NCBI GenBank assembly: GCA_002352185.1
Contig: DEHY01000203.1
Coordinates: 5,330-12,774 of the forward strand
From: Competibacteraceae bacterium UBA2788
GTDB taxonomy: Bacteria; Pseudomonadota; Gammaproteobacteria; Competibacterales; Competibacteraceae
DNA length: 7,445 nucleotides
Reading direction: 5' to 3'
Position numbers and translations under genes: made by a program. The notes under the pieces are model-generated. The model saw only the letters and a list, made by a program, of their open reading frames with translations. It did not search any database and was not told where the DNA came from. Positions 1 to 7,445 of this stretch are shown piece by piece; position 1 is the stretch's first letter; every line of letters starts with the position of its first letter.

Positions 1-87
1 CGCGTTTCTGGTCCATCCTCCCGCTTTCATAGCCGTCCAAGCTGCGTTAACCTTGCCGCAAATCCCCCTACCCGCACGGATAACGCC

Positions 88-1383
88 ATGCTGCAACCTC
101 TGGCCAAGAAACGCATCCTGCTGGGCGTCACTGGCGGTATCGCTGCCTACAAGAGCGCCGATCTGACCCGCCGCTTGAGCGAGGCCGGCGCCGAGGTGCA
201 AGTGGTCATGACTCCGGCGGCGACTGCTTTCGTTGCCCCGCTGACGTTTCAGGCCGTGTCAGGCCGGGCGGTGCGCACCGAGATGCTGGACGCCAGCGCC
301 GAGGCCGGCATGGGCCATATTGAACTGGCGCGCTGGGCGGACTTGATTCTTATCGCTCCCGCCACCGCCGATTTCATCGCCCGCCTGGCGCACGGCATGG
401 CCAATGATCTGCTCAGCGCGCTGTGCCTGGCCAGCGACCAGCCCATCGCGGTCGCCCCGGCGATGAACCGGCTGATGTGGCAAAATCCTGCGACTCAGGA
501 CAATTGCCGGCTGCTGGCGCGGCGCGGCGTAAACATCTGGGGGCCGGGCGTCGGCGAACAGGCGTGCGGCGACATCGGCGCCGGGCGGATGCTGGAAGCG
601 CTGGAACTGCGTAATCTGGTCGTTGAACGGATTGGCGAAAAAGACCGCGCGGCGGAAATGCGATCTGAACCCGCAACTGCGAATTCGCCGTTAATTGAGC
701 CGCTCACACCCCATGATCTGCAAGGATTGACTGTCCTGATCACCGCCGGCCCGACGCGCGAGGCGCTGGATCCGGTGCGGTTCATCAGCAACCGCAGCAC
801 CGGGCGGATGGGCTTCGCCGTCGCCGAAGCGGCGGCGGCGGCAGGCGCGCAAGTGATTCTGGTCAGCGGCCCGGTGAACTTGAAAACTCCAGCCAGCGTC
901 GAGCGGATCGATGTGGAAAGCGCGGTCGAAATGCATGAAGCGGTCATGAAACGGGCGCGGCAGGCGGATATTTTCATCGCCACCGCCGCCGTCGCCGATT
1001 ACCGCGCCGCCCATCCCGCAGCACAAAAGATCAAGAAAACTCAGGATGCGCTGAATCTGGAACTGGTGCGCAACCCGGACATTCTGGCCGAAGTCGCCGC
1101 GCTGCGTTCGCACCGGCCCTTCACCGTTGGCTTCGCCGCCGAAACGCACGATGTCCTGCGCTACGCCGAGGACAAGCGCCGCCGCAAGAATCTGGATGTG
1201 ATCGCCGCCAACCGGGTCGGCGTAGCCGGCAGCGGCTTCGAGAGTGAGCAAAATGAACTGCATGTGCTATGGGAAGGTGGGAAAAAAGTATTGCCGCTGG
1301 CCGACAAGACCCTGCTGGGGCAGCAATTGATCGCGCTGATCGCGGAGCGGTATCGGGAGTGGCGGGGACACGGTAGCATGTAA
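88..1383 (+). CDS. coaBC: Bifunctional CoaBC: phosphopantothenoylcysteine decarboxylase / phosphopantothenate-cysteine ligase
   Basis: This cytosolic flavoprotein makes two consecutive steps of coenzyme A synthesis: CoaB joins 4'-phosphopantothenate to cysteine using CTP, and CoaC decarboxylates the product to 4'-phosphopantetheine. The 431-residue protein shows both halves. The N-terminal CoaC half has the flavin-binding GGIAAYKS (about 16-23), the active-site His of MGHIEL (H77), the PAMN substrate motif (124-127) and the catalytic Cys of GEQACGDIG (C160). The CoaB half has ITAGPTRE (218-225), [10 protein letters not shown] (233-242), AAVADYR (300-306) and KIKK (314-317). ATG 88 is the only usable start in the window: the frame is open back to base 1 but holds no ATG, GTG or TTG there. 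A clear Shine-Dalgarno is not seen. The linker between the halves (about 183-212) is longer than in E. coli Dfp. It is first in a run with dut, algC and argB. Identification is secure. Confidence 0.97.
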   Translation: MLQPLAKKRILLGVTGGIAAYKSADLTRRLSEAGAEVQVVMTPAATAFVAPLTFQAVSGRAVRTEMLDASAEAGMGHIELARWADLILIAPATADFIARLAHGMANDLLSALCLASDQPIAVAPAMNRLMWQNPATQDNCRLLARRGVNIWGPGVGEQACGDIGAGRMLEALELRNLVVERIGEKDRAAEMRSEPATANSPLIEPLTPHDLQGLTVLITAGPTREALDPVRFISNRSTGRMGFAVAEAAAAAGAQVILVSGPVNLKTPASVERIDVESAVEMHEAVMKRARQADIFIATAAVADYRAAHPAAQKIKKTQDALNLELVRNPDILAEVAALRSHRPFTVGFAAETHDVLRYAEDKRRRKNLDVIAANRVGVAGSGFESEQNELHVLWEGGKKVLPLADKTLLGQQLIALIAERYREWRGHGSM

Positions 1384-1405
1384 GATTCATGCAAAACGAC
1401 TCACG

Positions 1406-1876
1406 ATGACTCCCATGACCTCTCAAACCATCGAACTCAAAATCCTCGATCCCCGGCTGGGCCGCGACATCCCGCTGCCCGATTACGCCACCGCCGGATC
1501 AGCGGGCCTGGACTTGCGCGCCTGTCTGGCGGAACCGCTGACCGTACAGCCGGGCGCGACGCATTTGATCCCCACCGGACTGGCCATCCACATCAGCGAC
1601 CCCGGACTGGCGGCGATAGTGCTGCCGCGCTCCGGCCTCGGTCACAAGCATGGCATCGTGCTGGGCAACCTGGTCGGGTTGATCGACAGCGATTATCAGG
1701 GCGAACTGCTGGTATCGTGCTGGAACCGGGGACAGACGCCGTTCACTCTCGCGGTCGGCGAGCGCATCGCCCAACTGGTGATCGTGCCGGTGGTCCGGGC
1801 GCAATTCACCGTTGTCCCCGAATTCACGCCCAGCGTGCGCGGCGTCGGCGGTTTCGGCCATTCCGGGCGGCACTGA
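1406..1876 (+). CDS. dut: Deoxyuridine 5'-triphosphate nucleotidohydrolase (dUTPase)
   Basis: dUTPase hydrolyses dUTP to dUMP and pyrophosphate, which keeps uracil out of DNA and feeds dTMP synthesis. The 156-residue protein has all five motifs of the trimeric family: [10 protein letters not shown] (about 30-39), [10 protein letters not shown] (74-83), [11 protein letters not shown] (91-101) with the catalytic Asp at D94 and the base-stacking Tyr at Y97, [12 protein letters not shown] (118-129), and the C-terminal flexible [10 protein letters not shown] (145-154) that closes over the substrate. Length is close to the E. coli enzyme (about 151). Two in-frame ATGs compete, at 1406 and 1415; neither has a good Shine-Dalgarno, and the first few residues are not conserved, so the start may be three codons later. 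It lies 22 bases after coaBC and 7 bases before algC, as in the Pseudomonas coaBC-dut-algC order. Confidence 0.97.
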   Translation: MTPMTSQTIELKILDPRLGRDIPLPDYATAGSAGLDLRACLAEPLTVQPGATHLIPTGLAIHISDPGLAAIVLPRSGLGHKHGIVLGNLVGLIDSDYQGELLVSCWNRGQTPFTLAVGERIAQLVIVPVVRAQFTVVPEFTPSVRGVGGFGHSGRH

Positions 1877-1883
1877 CGCCAGC

Positions 1884-3257
1884 ATGAAAAAATCCATCTT
1901 CCGGGAATATGACATCCGTGGCGTGGTGGGCCGCGACCTGACGCCCGAGGTGGTGTACGACATCGGCCAGGCGGTCGGCAGCCTCGCCGCCGAGCGCGGC
2001 GAAACCCAGGTGATCGTCGGTCGTGACGGGCGGCTGTCCAGTCCTGCGCTGGCCGATGCGCTCAAAGCCGGCATTCGCGCCGCCGGGCTGGAGGTGCTGG
2101 ACTTGGGCGCAGTCTCCACTCCCCTGCTGTATTACGCGACCCACACCCTCGGTTCCAGCCACGCGGGCGTGATGGTCACGGGCAGTCACAATCCGCCGCA
2201 GTACAACGGCCTGAAAATTGTCATCGACCGGATCGCCCTGCATGGCGCAGTCATCCGCGACCTGCGCCGCCGCATCGAAACCGGCGACGTGCGCCAGGGT
2301 CAGGGCGGCGAGCGGTTCGCCAGCATCCGCATCGACTACATCCGCCGACTCAGCGATGCCTTGCAGCTCCCTCAATCGTGCAAGGTAGTCGTGGATTGCG
2401 GCAACGCCATCGCTGCTAAAACCGCCCCGCCCCTGCTGCGGGCGCTGGGCTGCGAGGTGGTCGAACTCTATTGCGAGGTGGATGGGCGTTTTCCGCACCA
2501 TCACCCTGATCCCAGCATTCCCGAAAATCTGGCCGATTTGCAGGCGGCGGTGCTGGAGCATCGCGCCGACATCGGTCTGGCCTTTGATGGCGACGCCGAC
2601 CGGCTGGGCGTAGTCACCAATGCGGGCGAGATCATTTGGCCGGATCGCGTCCTGATGCCGCTGGCCGAGGAGGTGCTTGCCCGCCATCCCGGCGCGGCGG
2701 TGGTGTACGACGTCAAATGCTCGCAGCGCCTGACCCGGCTGATCGAATGCTGTGGCGGACGACCGATCCTGTGGAAAACCGGCCATTCGCTGATCAAGGC
2801 CAAAATGCGCGAAACCGGCGCATTGCTGGGCGGCGAACTCACCGGCCACTTTGTTCATGCCGATGACTGGTTCGGCTTTGACGACGCCTTTTACGCCGCC
2901 GCCCGACTGTTAAATTTATTAGTTCGCTGCGACGTATCCAGCGCTGAATTCTTCGCGGCTTATCCGACCGGCCTGACCACGCCGGAACTGCGGCTGGACA
3001 TGGCCGAAGGCGAACCGTTCGCCTTCATGGCGCGGTTGGCCGCACACGCCGAATTCGGCGCAGGCGCGCAAATCATCGCTCTGGACGGATTGCGGGTGGA
3101 ATTCCCGCACGGCTGGGGTCTGGTGCGCGCCTCCAACACCACGCCCAGCCTGACGCTGCGCTTTGAAGCCGATCACGCGGACGGCATGGGCGACATTCAG
3201 GCTCGATTCCGCCACCAACTGCTGACCTTGCAGCCGGATTTGATCTTGCCGTTCTGA
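1884..3257 (+). CDS. algC: AlgC-type phosphomannomutase/phosphoglucomutase
   Basis: Enzymes of this alpha-D-phosphohexomutase group interconvert mannose-6-P/mannose-1-P and glucose-6-P/glucose-1-P, feeding exopolysaccharide and LPS synthesis in the cytosol. From ATG 1884 the protein has 457 residues, near the 463 of P. aeruginosa AlgC. Visible motifs: YDIRG (9-13); TGSHNPP (99-105) with the phosphoserine S101; metal loop DGDADR (235-240); KTGHSLIK (298-305); sugar loop GELTGH (317-322); and phosphate-binding RASNTTP (415-421). In the sugar loop AlgC has GEMSGH, so Ser is replaced by Thr here, and the following Lys-Glu-Arg is Ala-Asp-Asp. The frame is open upstream to an ATG at 1812, inside dut, but those 24 extra residues look unrelated to the family and the family begins at about ATG 1884. 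No clear Shine-Dalgarno precedes it, and the 7-base gap after dut suggests translational coupling. Family is certain; substrate preference is inferred. Confidence 0.93.
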   Translation: MKKSIFREYDIRGVVGRDLTPEVVYDIGQAVGSLAAERGETQVIVGRDGRLSSPALADALKAGIRAAGLEVLDLGAVSTPLLYYATHTLGSSHAGVMVTGSHNPPQYNGLKIVIDRIALHGAVIRDLRRRIETGDVRQGQGGERFASIRIDYIRRLSDALQLPQSCKVVVDCGNAIAAKTAPPLLRALGCEVVELYCEVDGRFPHHHPDPSIPENLADLQAAVLEHRADIGLAFDGDADRLGVVTNAGEIIWPDRVLMPLAEEVLARHPGAAVVYDVKCSQRLTRLIECCGGRPILWKTGHSLIKAKMRETGALLGGELTGHFVHADDWFGFDDAFYAAARLLNLLVRCDVSSAEFFAAYPTGLTTPELRLDMAEGEPFAFMARLAAHAEFGAGAQIIALDGLRVEFPHGWGLVRASNTTPSLTLRFEADHADGMGDIQARFRHQLLTLQPDLILPF

Positions 3258-4193
<936 letters not shown>

Positions 4194-4227
4194 TATCCTG
4201 TCGTATCTTCAGGCCGGGCAGTGAGAA

Positions 4228-4256
4228 AACCGGAGTGATAGGGCGCAAATCCGGTT
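4228..4256. repeat. Inverted repeat over the rraA promoter region
   Basis: AACCGGA at 4228-4234 and its exact complement TCCGGTT at 4250-4256 are separated by 15 bases. The right arm ends four bases before the proposed -10 hexamer of rraA, so the repeat covers the -35/spacer region. No T-run follows, so it is a poor terminator for argB. It may be an operator, or chance. Confidence 0.45.
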
Positions 4257-4257
4257 G

Positions 4258-4266
4258 TGCTAGACT
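4258..4266 (+). promoter_or_regulatory. Extended -10 promoter for rraA (candidate)
   Basis: TGCTAGACT gives a TG-N extension followed by TAGACT, a good sigma-70 -10 element. The -35 region at the right distance is weak, which is common for extended -10 promoters. Transcription would start near 4273, about 30 bases before the rraA ATG, and it fits a gene separated from argB by 111 bases. Confidence 0.5.
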
Positions 4267-4304
4267 CTCCGCGCCCTTATTTGCAACCTGCGAGAGTAGC
4301 CCCC

Positions 4305-4784
4305 ATGGACTTCAAAACCACTGATCTATGCGATGATTTTTCCGACCGTCTGCAAATCGCCGAGCCGATTTTCGGCGATTACGGCGGTGAATTGATGTTC
4401 TGCGGCTCCATCGTCACCCTGAAGGTATTCGAGGACAACTCCCTGGTTCGCACCATACTCGAAGAACCCGGCGATGGCCGGGTCCTGGTTGTGGACGGCG
4501 GCGGCTCGCAGCGTTGTGCGCTACTGGGCGATCAACTTGCTGAACTGGCGGAAGAAAACGACTGGGCTGGAGTAGTTATCAACGGCTGTATCCGCGATTC
4601 CAGCGCGATCAGTGAACTGGGCATCGGGGTCAAGGCGTTGGGGGTGCATCCCCTCAAGAGCGTCAAGCGCGGCGTTGGCGAGCGGGATATTCCGGTGCGC
4701 TTCGCCGGAGTGAATTTTATCCCGGGGCATCATCTCTACGCCGATGAAGACGGCTTGATCGTATCGGAAAAGCCGCTGTTCTAA
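4305..4784 (+). CDS. rraA: RraA-family protein (RNase E regulator type)
   Basis: E. coli RraA binds RNase E and inhibits its RNA-degrading activity; related proteins of the same fold are 4-hydroxy-4-methyl-2-oxoglutarate aldolases or oxaloacetate decarboxylases. The 159-residue protein, close to the 161 of E. coli, matches along its whole length: LCDDFSD (8-14), the FGDYGG segment (23-28), FEDNSL (42-47), [11 protein letters not shown] (60-70), [10 protein letters not shown] (73-82), NGCIRD (93-98) and HLYADEDG (143-150). An Arg-Asp pair (R97-D98) used by the aldolases is present, but the acidic residue expected three positions after the Asp is Ala101. ATG 4305 is preferred: GAGAG at 4292-4296 gives a modest ribosome site, and the 16 extra residues from GTG 4257 would run over the promoter. 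Assignment to the family is firm; whether it regulates RNase E, has lyase activity, or both cannot be told. Confidence 0.9.
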   Translation: MDFKTTDLCDDFSDRLQIAEPIFGDYGGELMFCGSIVTLKVFEDNSLVRTILEEPGDGRVLVVDGGGSQRCALLGDQLAELAEENDWAGVVINGCIRDSSAISELGIGVKALGVHPLKSVKRGVGERDIPVRFAGVNFIPGHHLYADEDGLIVSEKPLF

Positions 4785-4804
4785 ACCCATTGATCTCATA
4801 GCGA

Positions 4805-4836
4805 GAAAGGGGAAAACCGGATGGTTTTCCCCTTTC
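4805..4836. terminator. Perfect 14-bp hairpin between convergent rraA and actP
   Basis: GAAAGGGGAAAACC (4805-4818) pairs without mismatch with 4823-4836 around a GGAT loop. It starts 20 bases after the rraA stop and ends 41 bases from the actP stop, so it can end transcription from both sides. Neither side has a strong T-run after the stem, so it may act as a weak intrinsic terminator or as a 3'-end stabiliser for processed RNA. Confidence 0.65.
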
Positions 4837-4877
4837 GTGTTGAGCGATGACGGATTTCGCCATCGTTTCAGCGTTGC

Positions 4878-6557
4878 CTAATGGGCGGCGGCTCCGGCGG
4901 CGCCAAAGCCGGTTTGAGCGCGCACGTACTGATCCTCAAAGGCCTCTTTCTCCTTCGTCGCCCGGACGCTGCCGTCCATCACCGAACCCAGCCAGGCTGC
5001 GAAGAACGCTATCGGCATCGAGAAGATCGCCGGCTGTTCATACGGGAACAGCGGCTTTTCGTTGCCCAGAACGGTGACCCACACCGCTTTCGACAGCACC
5101 ACGATCAATACCGCCGACACCAGGCCGGCAATGCTGCCCCAGATCGCGCCCCGCGTGGTCAGGCCCTTCCAGTACATGGACAGGATCAGCACCGGGAAAT
5201 TGCACGACGCAGCGACGCCGAAGGCCAGGCCGACCATGAACGCCACATTCTGTTTCTCAAAGGCGATGCCCAGCAGCACGGCCACGACGCCCAGCACCAG
5301 CGAGGAACTCTTGGAAACGCGGACTTCCTCAGCCTCGGTCGCCTGACCCCGGCGGATCACGTTGGCATAGAGATCGTGCGAGATCGCCGAAGCGCCGGCC
5401 AGCGCCAGCCCCGACACCACAGCCAGAATCGTGGCAAAAGCCACCGCCGACAGGAAGCCCAGCATCAGGTTGCCACCGACCGCGTGCGCCAGATGCATGG
5501 CGGGCATGTTGTTGCCGCCGATCAGCTTGCCGCCGAGTGTGCCGCCCTCGAAATATTGTGGGTTGGTGCCGACGATGGTGATGGCCGACAAGCCCATGAT
5601 CGCCACTACAGTGAAGAAGAAACCGACGCAGAGGGTGGCGATGAACACGCTCTTGCGCGCTTCTTTAGCATTAGGCACGGTGAAGAAGCGCATCAGGATA
5701 TGCGGCAGGCCGGCGGTGCCGAACATCAGGCCGAGCGACAGGGAGACCGCCGTTACCGGATCCGAGAGGAAGGCGCCCGGCGCCATAAGCGCCAAGCCTT
5801 TCTTGGAATTGGCGACGGCTTGGCTGGCCAGCTTTTCGAGGCTGAAGCCGAACTGGGAAAAAGCGAGCAGCATCACCAGCGTACCGCCGCCGAGCAGCAG
5901 GCAGGCCTTGATAATCTGCACCCAGGTGGTAGCGATCATGCCGCCGAACGTGACGTAGATCACCATCAGCACGCCGACGATGACCACCGCTATCCAGTAC
6001 TCCAAGCCGAACAGCAGCTTGATGAGCTGGCCCGCGCCCACCATCTGCGCGATCAGATAGAACACCACCACGGTCAGCGAACCGATGGCGGCGATGGTGC
6101 GGACCTGCCGCTGGTCCAAACGGTAGGAGGTGATATCGGCAAAGGTGAACTTGCCCAGGTTGCGCAGCCGCTCGGCCATCAGGAAGGTGATCACCGGCCA
6201 GCCAACCAACCAGCCGATCGAGAAGATCAGTCCGTCAAAGCCGTTGGCAAACACCAGACCCGAGATCCCGAGGAAGGACGCTGCGGACATGTAGTCACCG
6301 GCGATCGCCAGACCGTTCTGAAAGCCGGTAATGCCGCCGCCGGCCGTATAGAAGTCGGCCGCTGTCTTGGTTTTCATTGCGGCCCAGCGGGTGATCCCCA
6401 GTGTCACCAGGACGAAGGCGACGAACATCGCAATCGCCACCCAGTTGGTGGCCTGCTTCGTGGTATTGCCGAGGTCGGCACCCGCCGCGAGAACGCCGCC
6501 GGTGGCGAGCAGGCCCAAGGTTAGGCCGAAAATGTTGCGTATGGATTGGCTGCTCAT
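4878..6557 (-). CDS. actP: Cation/acetate symporter ActP
   Basis: ActP is an inner-membrane sodium:solute symporter (SSS family) that takes up acetate and similar short carboxylates with a cation. The 559-residue protein aligns by eye with E. coli ActP (549) almost throughout. It has an N-terminal hydrophobic, signal-like segment (about 9-26), then about 13 membrane helices. Near-identical blocks are [29 protein letters not shown] (about 70-99), [10 protein letters not shown] (167-176), [15 protein letters not shown] (204-218), [15 protein letters not shown] (280-294), GGNNM (347-351), [13 protein letters not shown] (388-400) and [14 protein letters not shown] (442-455). It ends in QTGFG...AAH, as the E. 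coli protein ends in QTGFG...RAH. The ATG overlaps the stop of the DUF485 gene by ATGA, and a GGGAGG about ten bases upstream lies inside that gene, indicating coupled translation. No acs lies beside it, unlike E. coli acs-yjcH-actP. Confidence 0.96.
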   Translation of the reverse strand: MSSQSIRNIFGLTLGLLATGGVLAAGADLGNTTKQATNWVAIAMFVAFVLVTLGITRWAAMKTKTAADFYTAGGGITGFQNGLAIAGDYMSAASFLGISGLVFANGFDGLIFSIGWLVGWPVITFLMAERLRNLGKFTFADITSYRLDQRQVRTIAAIGSLTVVVFYLIAQMVGAGQLIKLLFGLEYWIAVVIVGVLMVIYVTFGGMIATTWVQIIKACLLLGGGTLVMLLAFSQFGFSLEKLASQAVANSKKGLALMAPGAFLSDPVTAVSLSLGLMFGTAGLPHILMRFFTVPNAKEARKSVFIATLCVGFFFTVVAIMGLSAITIVGTNPQYFEGGTLGGKLIGGNNMPAMHLAHAVGGNLMLGFLSAVAFATILAVVSGLALAGASAISHDLYANVIRRGQATEAEEVRVSKSSSLVLGVVAVLLGIAFEKQNVAFMVGLAFGVAASCNFPVLILSMYWKGLTTRGAIWGSIAGLVSAVLIVVLSKAVWVTVLGNEKPLFPYEQPAIFSMPIAFFAAWLGSVMDGSVRATKEKEAFEDQYVRAQTGFGAAGAAAH

Positions 6558-6868
6558 CTCTTGTTGGCCTCCCTGAGGATCTCGGCATTCATGTCGTCAA
6601 ATTCAGTGTTGGCACGGCGAACATAGATGTTGGTCAAGATGATCGTGAAGATGATCACGCCTACCCCCAGCGGAATTCCGATCGACGTGACCATCCCGGC
6701 ACCCAGCTTGCCAGCCAGCCATTCCTTGTTGAAAGCAATCAACAGGATGTAGCCGTAGTAGGCAATGATCATCAAAACCGACAGGATATAGCCGAATGAA
6801 TTGCGCTTATGTACCAGATCGTGATACTTCGGATTGGCTTCAATCCGTGCAACGACGTCTTCGCTCAC
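6554..6868 (-). CDS. yjcH: DUF485 inner-membrane protein, YjcH type
   Basis: This is the small membrane protein nearly always encoded just before actP. Its molecular role is not established; a helper role for the symporter is an inference from constant linkage. The 104-residue protein has a hydrophilic N-terminus with the DUF485-like pattern P.Y..LV..R..F (13-25), a first membrane helix at about 26-46, a short loop ([11 protein letters not shown]), a second helix at about 59-82, and a charged C-terminus. The start is GTG at 6868, supported by a strong GAGGAGGAG six bases upstream on the minus strand. Its stop shares ATGA with the actP start. It is the first gene of the pair, so it should carry the operon promoter in the region 6869-7037. 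Confidence 0.92.
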   Translation of the reverse strand: MSEDVVARIEANPKYHDLVHKRNSFGYILSVLMIIAYYGYILLIAFNKEWLAGKLGAGMVTSIGIPLGVGVIIFTIILTNIYVRRANTEFDDMNAEILREANKR

Positions 6869-6926
6869 TATTGTCTCCTCCTCAAAAAGTTCCCACTATC
6901 GAGTCACTTACCATGACTTCCAGCAC

Positions 6927-6932
6927 ATCATA
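6927..6932 (-). promoter_or_regulatory. Possible -10 element for yjcH-actP
   Basis: Read on the minus strand this is TATGAT, five of six matches to the sigma-70 -10 box, about 59 bases before the GTG of yjcH. The -35 position (AGCAGG) is poor, so if real it would need an activator. A TTGACC on the minus strand (6942-6937) is a -35 look-alike but has no good -10 at 16-18 bases. Confidence 0.3.
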
Positions 6933-6990
6933 ATGGTCAATACTTACTTCCTGCTTACGCCAGCAAAGGAACCCCGAAACCACGAGAGCT

Positions 6991-6999
6991 TGTTAAAAT
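6991..6999 (+). promoter_or_regulatory. Extended -10 promoter for the acyl-CoA ligase gene (candidate)
   Basis: TGTTAAAAT is a TG-N extended -10 followed by TAAAAT, five of six matches to TATAAT. The -35 region is weak. Transcription would begin near 7006, about 30 bases before the ATG at 7038. Confidence 0.5.
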
Positions 7000-7037
7000 C
7001 CGTCCCCATCCACCTGACCCGGCCCTCCTGAATAAGA

Positions 7038-7445
7038 ATGATTGATGCAAGCCTGCTCCCCGAACTGATCGCCAACTCGGCAAATCGCCAACCGGACGCC
7101 GTCGCGCTGACCTACGGCAAACAGTCGATGAGCTACTCCAAGCTCCAGCAAGCGATCGCTGACTTCGCCGGCGGTCTGATCGCTCTCGGCCTGCAACGCG
7201 GCGAGCGGGTGGCGATCTACCTCGAAAAGCGGATGGAGACCGTCGTTGCGAGTTTTGGCGCCACTTCTGCCGGTTGCGTCTTCGTACCGCTGAACCCCCT
7301 GCTCAAGGCGGAGCAGGTGGCCTACATCATGCGCGACTGCAATGTACGGGCGCTTGTCACCTCGCCCGAACGCCTGCCGTTGCTGACTGCAACGCTCTCT
7401 GCATGCCATGATCTGCGGCACGTCATCCTGGTCAACGCCGACTCC
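7038..7445 (+). CDS. AMP-forming acyl-CoA ligase, N-terminal part, exosortase A-associated type (cut by window edge)
   Basis: ANL-superfamily ligases activate a carboxylic acid with ATP to an acyl-adenylate and then transfer it to CoA. Only the first 136 residues are here, with no stop before the right edge. Visible family features are LPELIANSANRQPDAVAL (7-24), the SYSKLQQAIADFAGGLIALGL region (32-52), RGERVAIYLEKR (54-65), GATSAGCVFVPLNP (74-87) and AYIMRDCNVRALVTS (95-109). The ATP-binding TSGTTG-type loop and the catalytic C-terminal Lys lie beyond the edge. The run YLEKRMETVV...VFVPLNPLLKAEQVAYIMRDC resembles, from memory, the subfamily called exosortase A system-associated acyl-CoA ligase. 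The true substrate is unknown. ATG 7038 is the first start; its ribosome site is weak. It diverges from yjcH-actP, so a simple acetyl-CoA synthetase partner was considered, but Acs has a longer and different N-terminus. Confidence 0.82.
   Translation, partial: MIDASLLPELIANSANRQPDAVALTYGKQSMSYSKLQQAIADFAGGLIALGLQRGERVAIYLEKRMETVVASFGATSAGCVFVPLNPLLKAEQVAYIMRDCNVRALVTSPERLPLLTATLSACHDLRHVILVNADS

Larger units (their letters stand above)
6869..7037. other. Divergent intergenic region between yjcH-actP and the acyl-CoA ligase
   Basis: This 169-base stretch is visibly richer in A and T than the genes on both sides and holds no credible coding frame. It must carry the promoters of both divergent units. 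Besides the two candidate -10 elements listed separately, it contains AGTCA and TGACT (6902-6906 and 6914-6918) as an inverted pair with a 7-base spacer. I see no recognisable consensus site for a named regulator. Confidence 0.7.

Noticed and set aside
1..87. Possible start of a divergent minus-strand gene (ATG at 30 or at 14), such as radC next to coaBC
   Set aside because: At most ten codons are visible, they do not resemble the RadC N-terminus I know, and the ribosome sites are weak or badly spaced.
1812..1883. Upstream ATG extending algC into dut
   Set aside because: The 24 added residues do not match the family and lie inside the end of dut; ATG 1884 fits the family N-terminus.
1824..2858. 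A 344-codon minus-strand frame opposite algC
   Set aside because: Shadow of algC; low-complexity mix of Ala, Gln, His and Asp without a family signature or own ribosome site.
4225..4821. The 10-base word GAAAACCGGA on both sides of rraA (4225-4234 and 4812-4821)
   Set aside because: One shared 10-base word over 600 bases is close to what chance allows, and each copy is part of a different structure; no other sign of a mobile unit.
4881..6524. A 547-codon open frame on the plus strand opposite actP
   Set aside because: Its product is rich in His, Arg, Gln and Asp with no domain sense, as expected from the complement of a GC-rich membrane-protein gene; actP matches its family along the whole length.
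6912..6927. CRP-like half sites on the minus strand (TGTGC-N6-TCATG) upstream of yjcH
   Set aside because: Only seven of ten core positions match and the site would overlap or lie downstream of the candidate -10, the wrong place for activation.
6993..7421. A 142-codon minus-strand frame across the ligase start
   Set aside because: Overlaps the well-supported ligase coding frame and the intergenic region; no recognisable protein features.

Overview
The window reads as ordinary chromosomal DNA of a fairly GC-rich gammaproteobacterium. The main reason is the gene order coaBC-dut-algC-argB, which is the order known from Pseudomonas and relatives, together with an AlgC-type (not CpsG-type) phosphomannomutase and a gamma-type yjcH-actP pair. 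The exact genus cannot be told from the sequence. An environmental lineage (for example Competibacter- or Chromatiales-like) is possible but unproven.

Layout. Bases 1-87 hold no gene I can support. Bases 88-3257 carry coaBC (coenzyme A synthesis), dut (dUTPase) and an algC-like phosphomannomutase/phosphoglucomutase, with gaps of 22 and 7 bases. argB (N-acetylglutamate kinase) follows after 42 bases, so these four look like one transcript of housekeeping genes. After a 111-base gap with an inverted repeat and an extended -10 promoter comes rraA (bases 4305-4784), on the same strand but probably with its own transcript. A perfect 14-bp hairpin (4805-4836) separates rraA from the convergent actP.

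On the minus strand, a DUF485 membrane protein (yjcH type, 6554-6868) and the acetate symporter actP (4878-6557) overlap by ATGA and form a two-gene operon. A 169-base divergent intergenic region then separates yjcH from a plus-strand acyl-CoA ligase (7038 to the right edge, cut off). Its visible N-terminus resembles the exosortase A-associated AMP-forming ligases found in PEP-CTERM/exopolysaccharide clusters.

How they fit together. coaBC, dut and argB are core metabolism. The algC product supplies mannose-1-P and glucose-1-P for surface polysaccharides. ActP brings in acetate, but no acetyl-CoA synthetase gene is next to it here. If the edge ligase really belongs to an exosortase system, the DNA to the right of the window is where a polysaccharide/protein-sorting cluster should be sought. 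Inside the window I see no undescribed system. The points most worth checking are that edge gene, changed residues in the AlgC sugar-binding loop, and the repeat over the rraA promoter.
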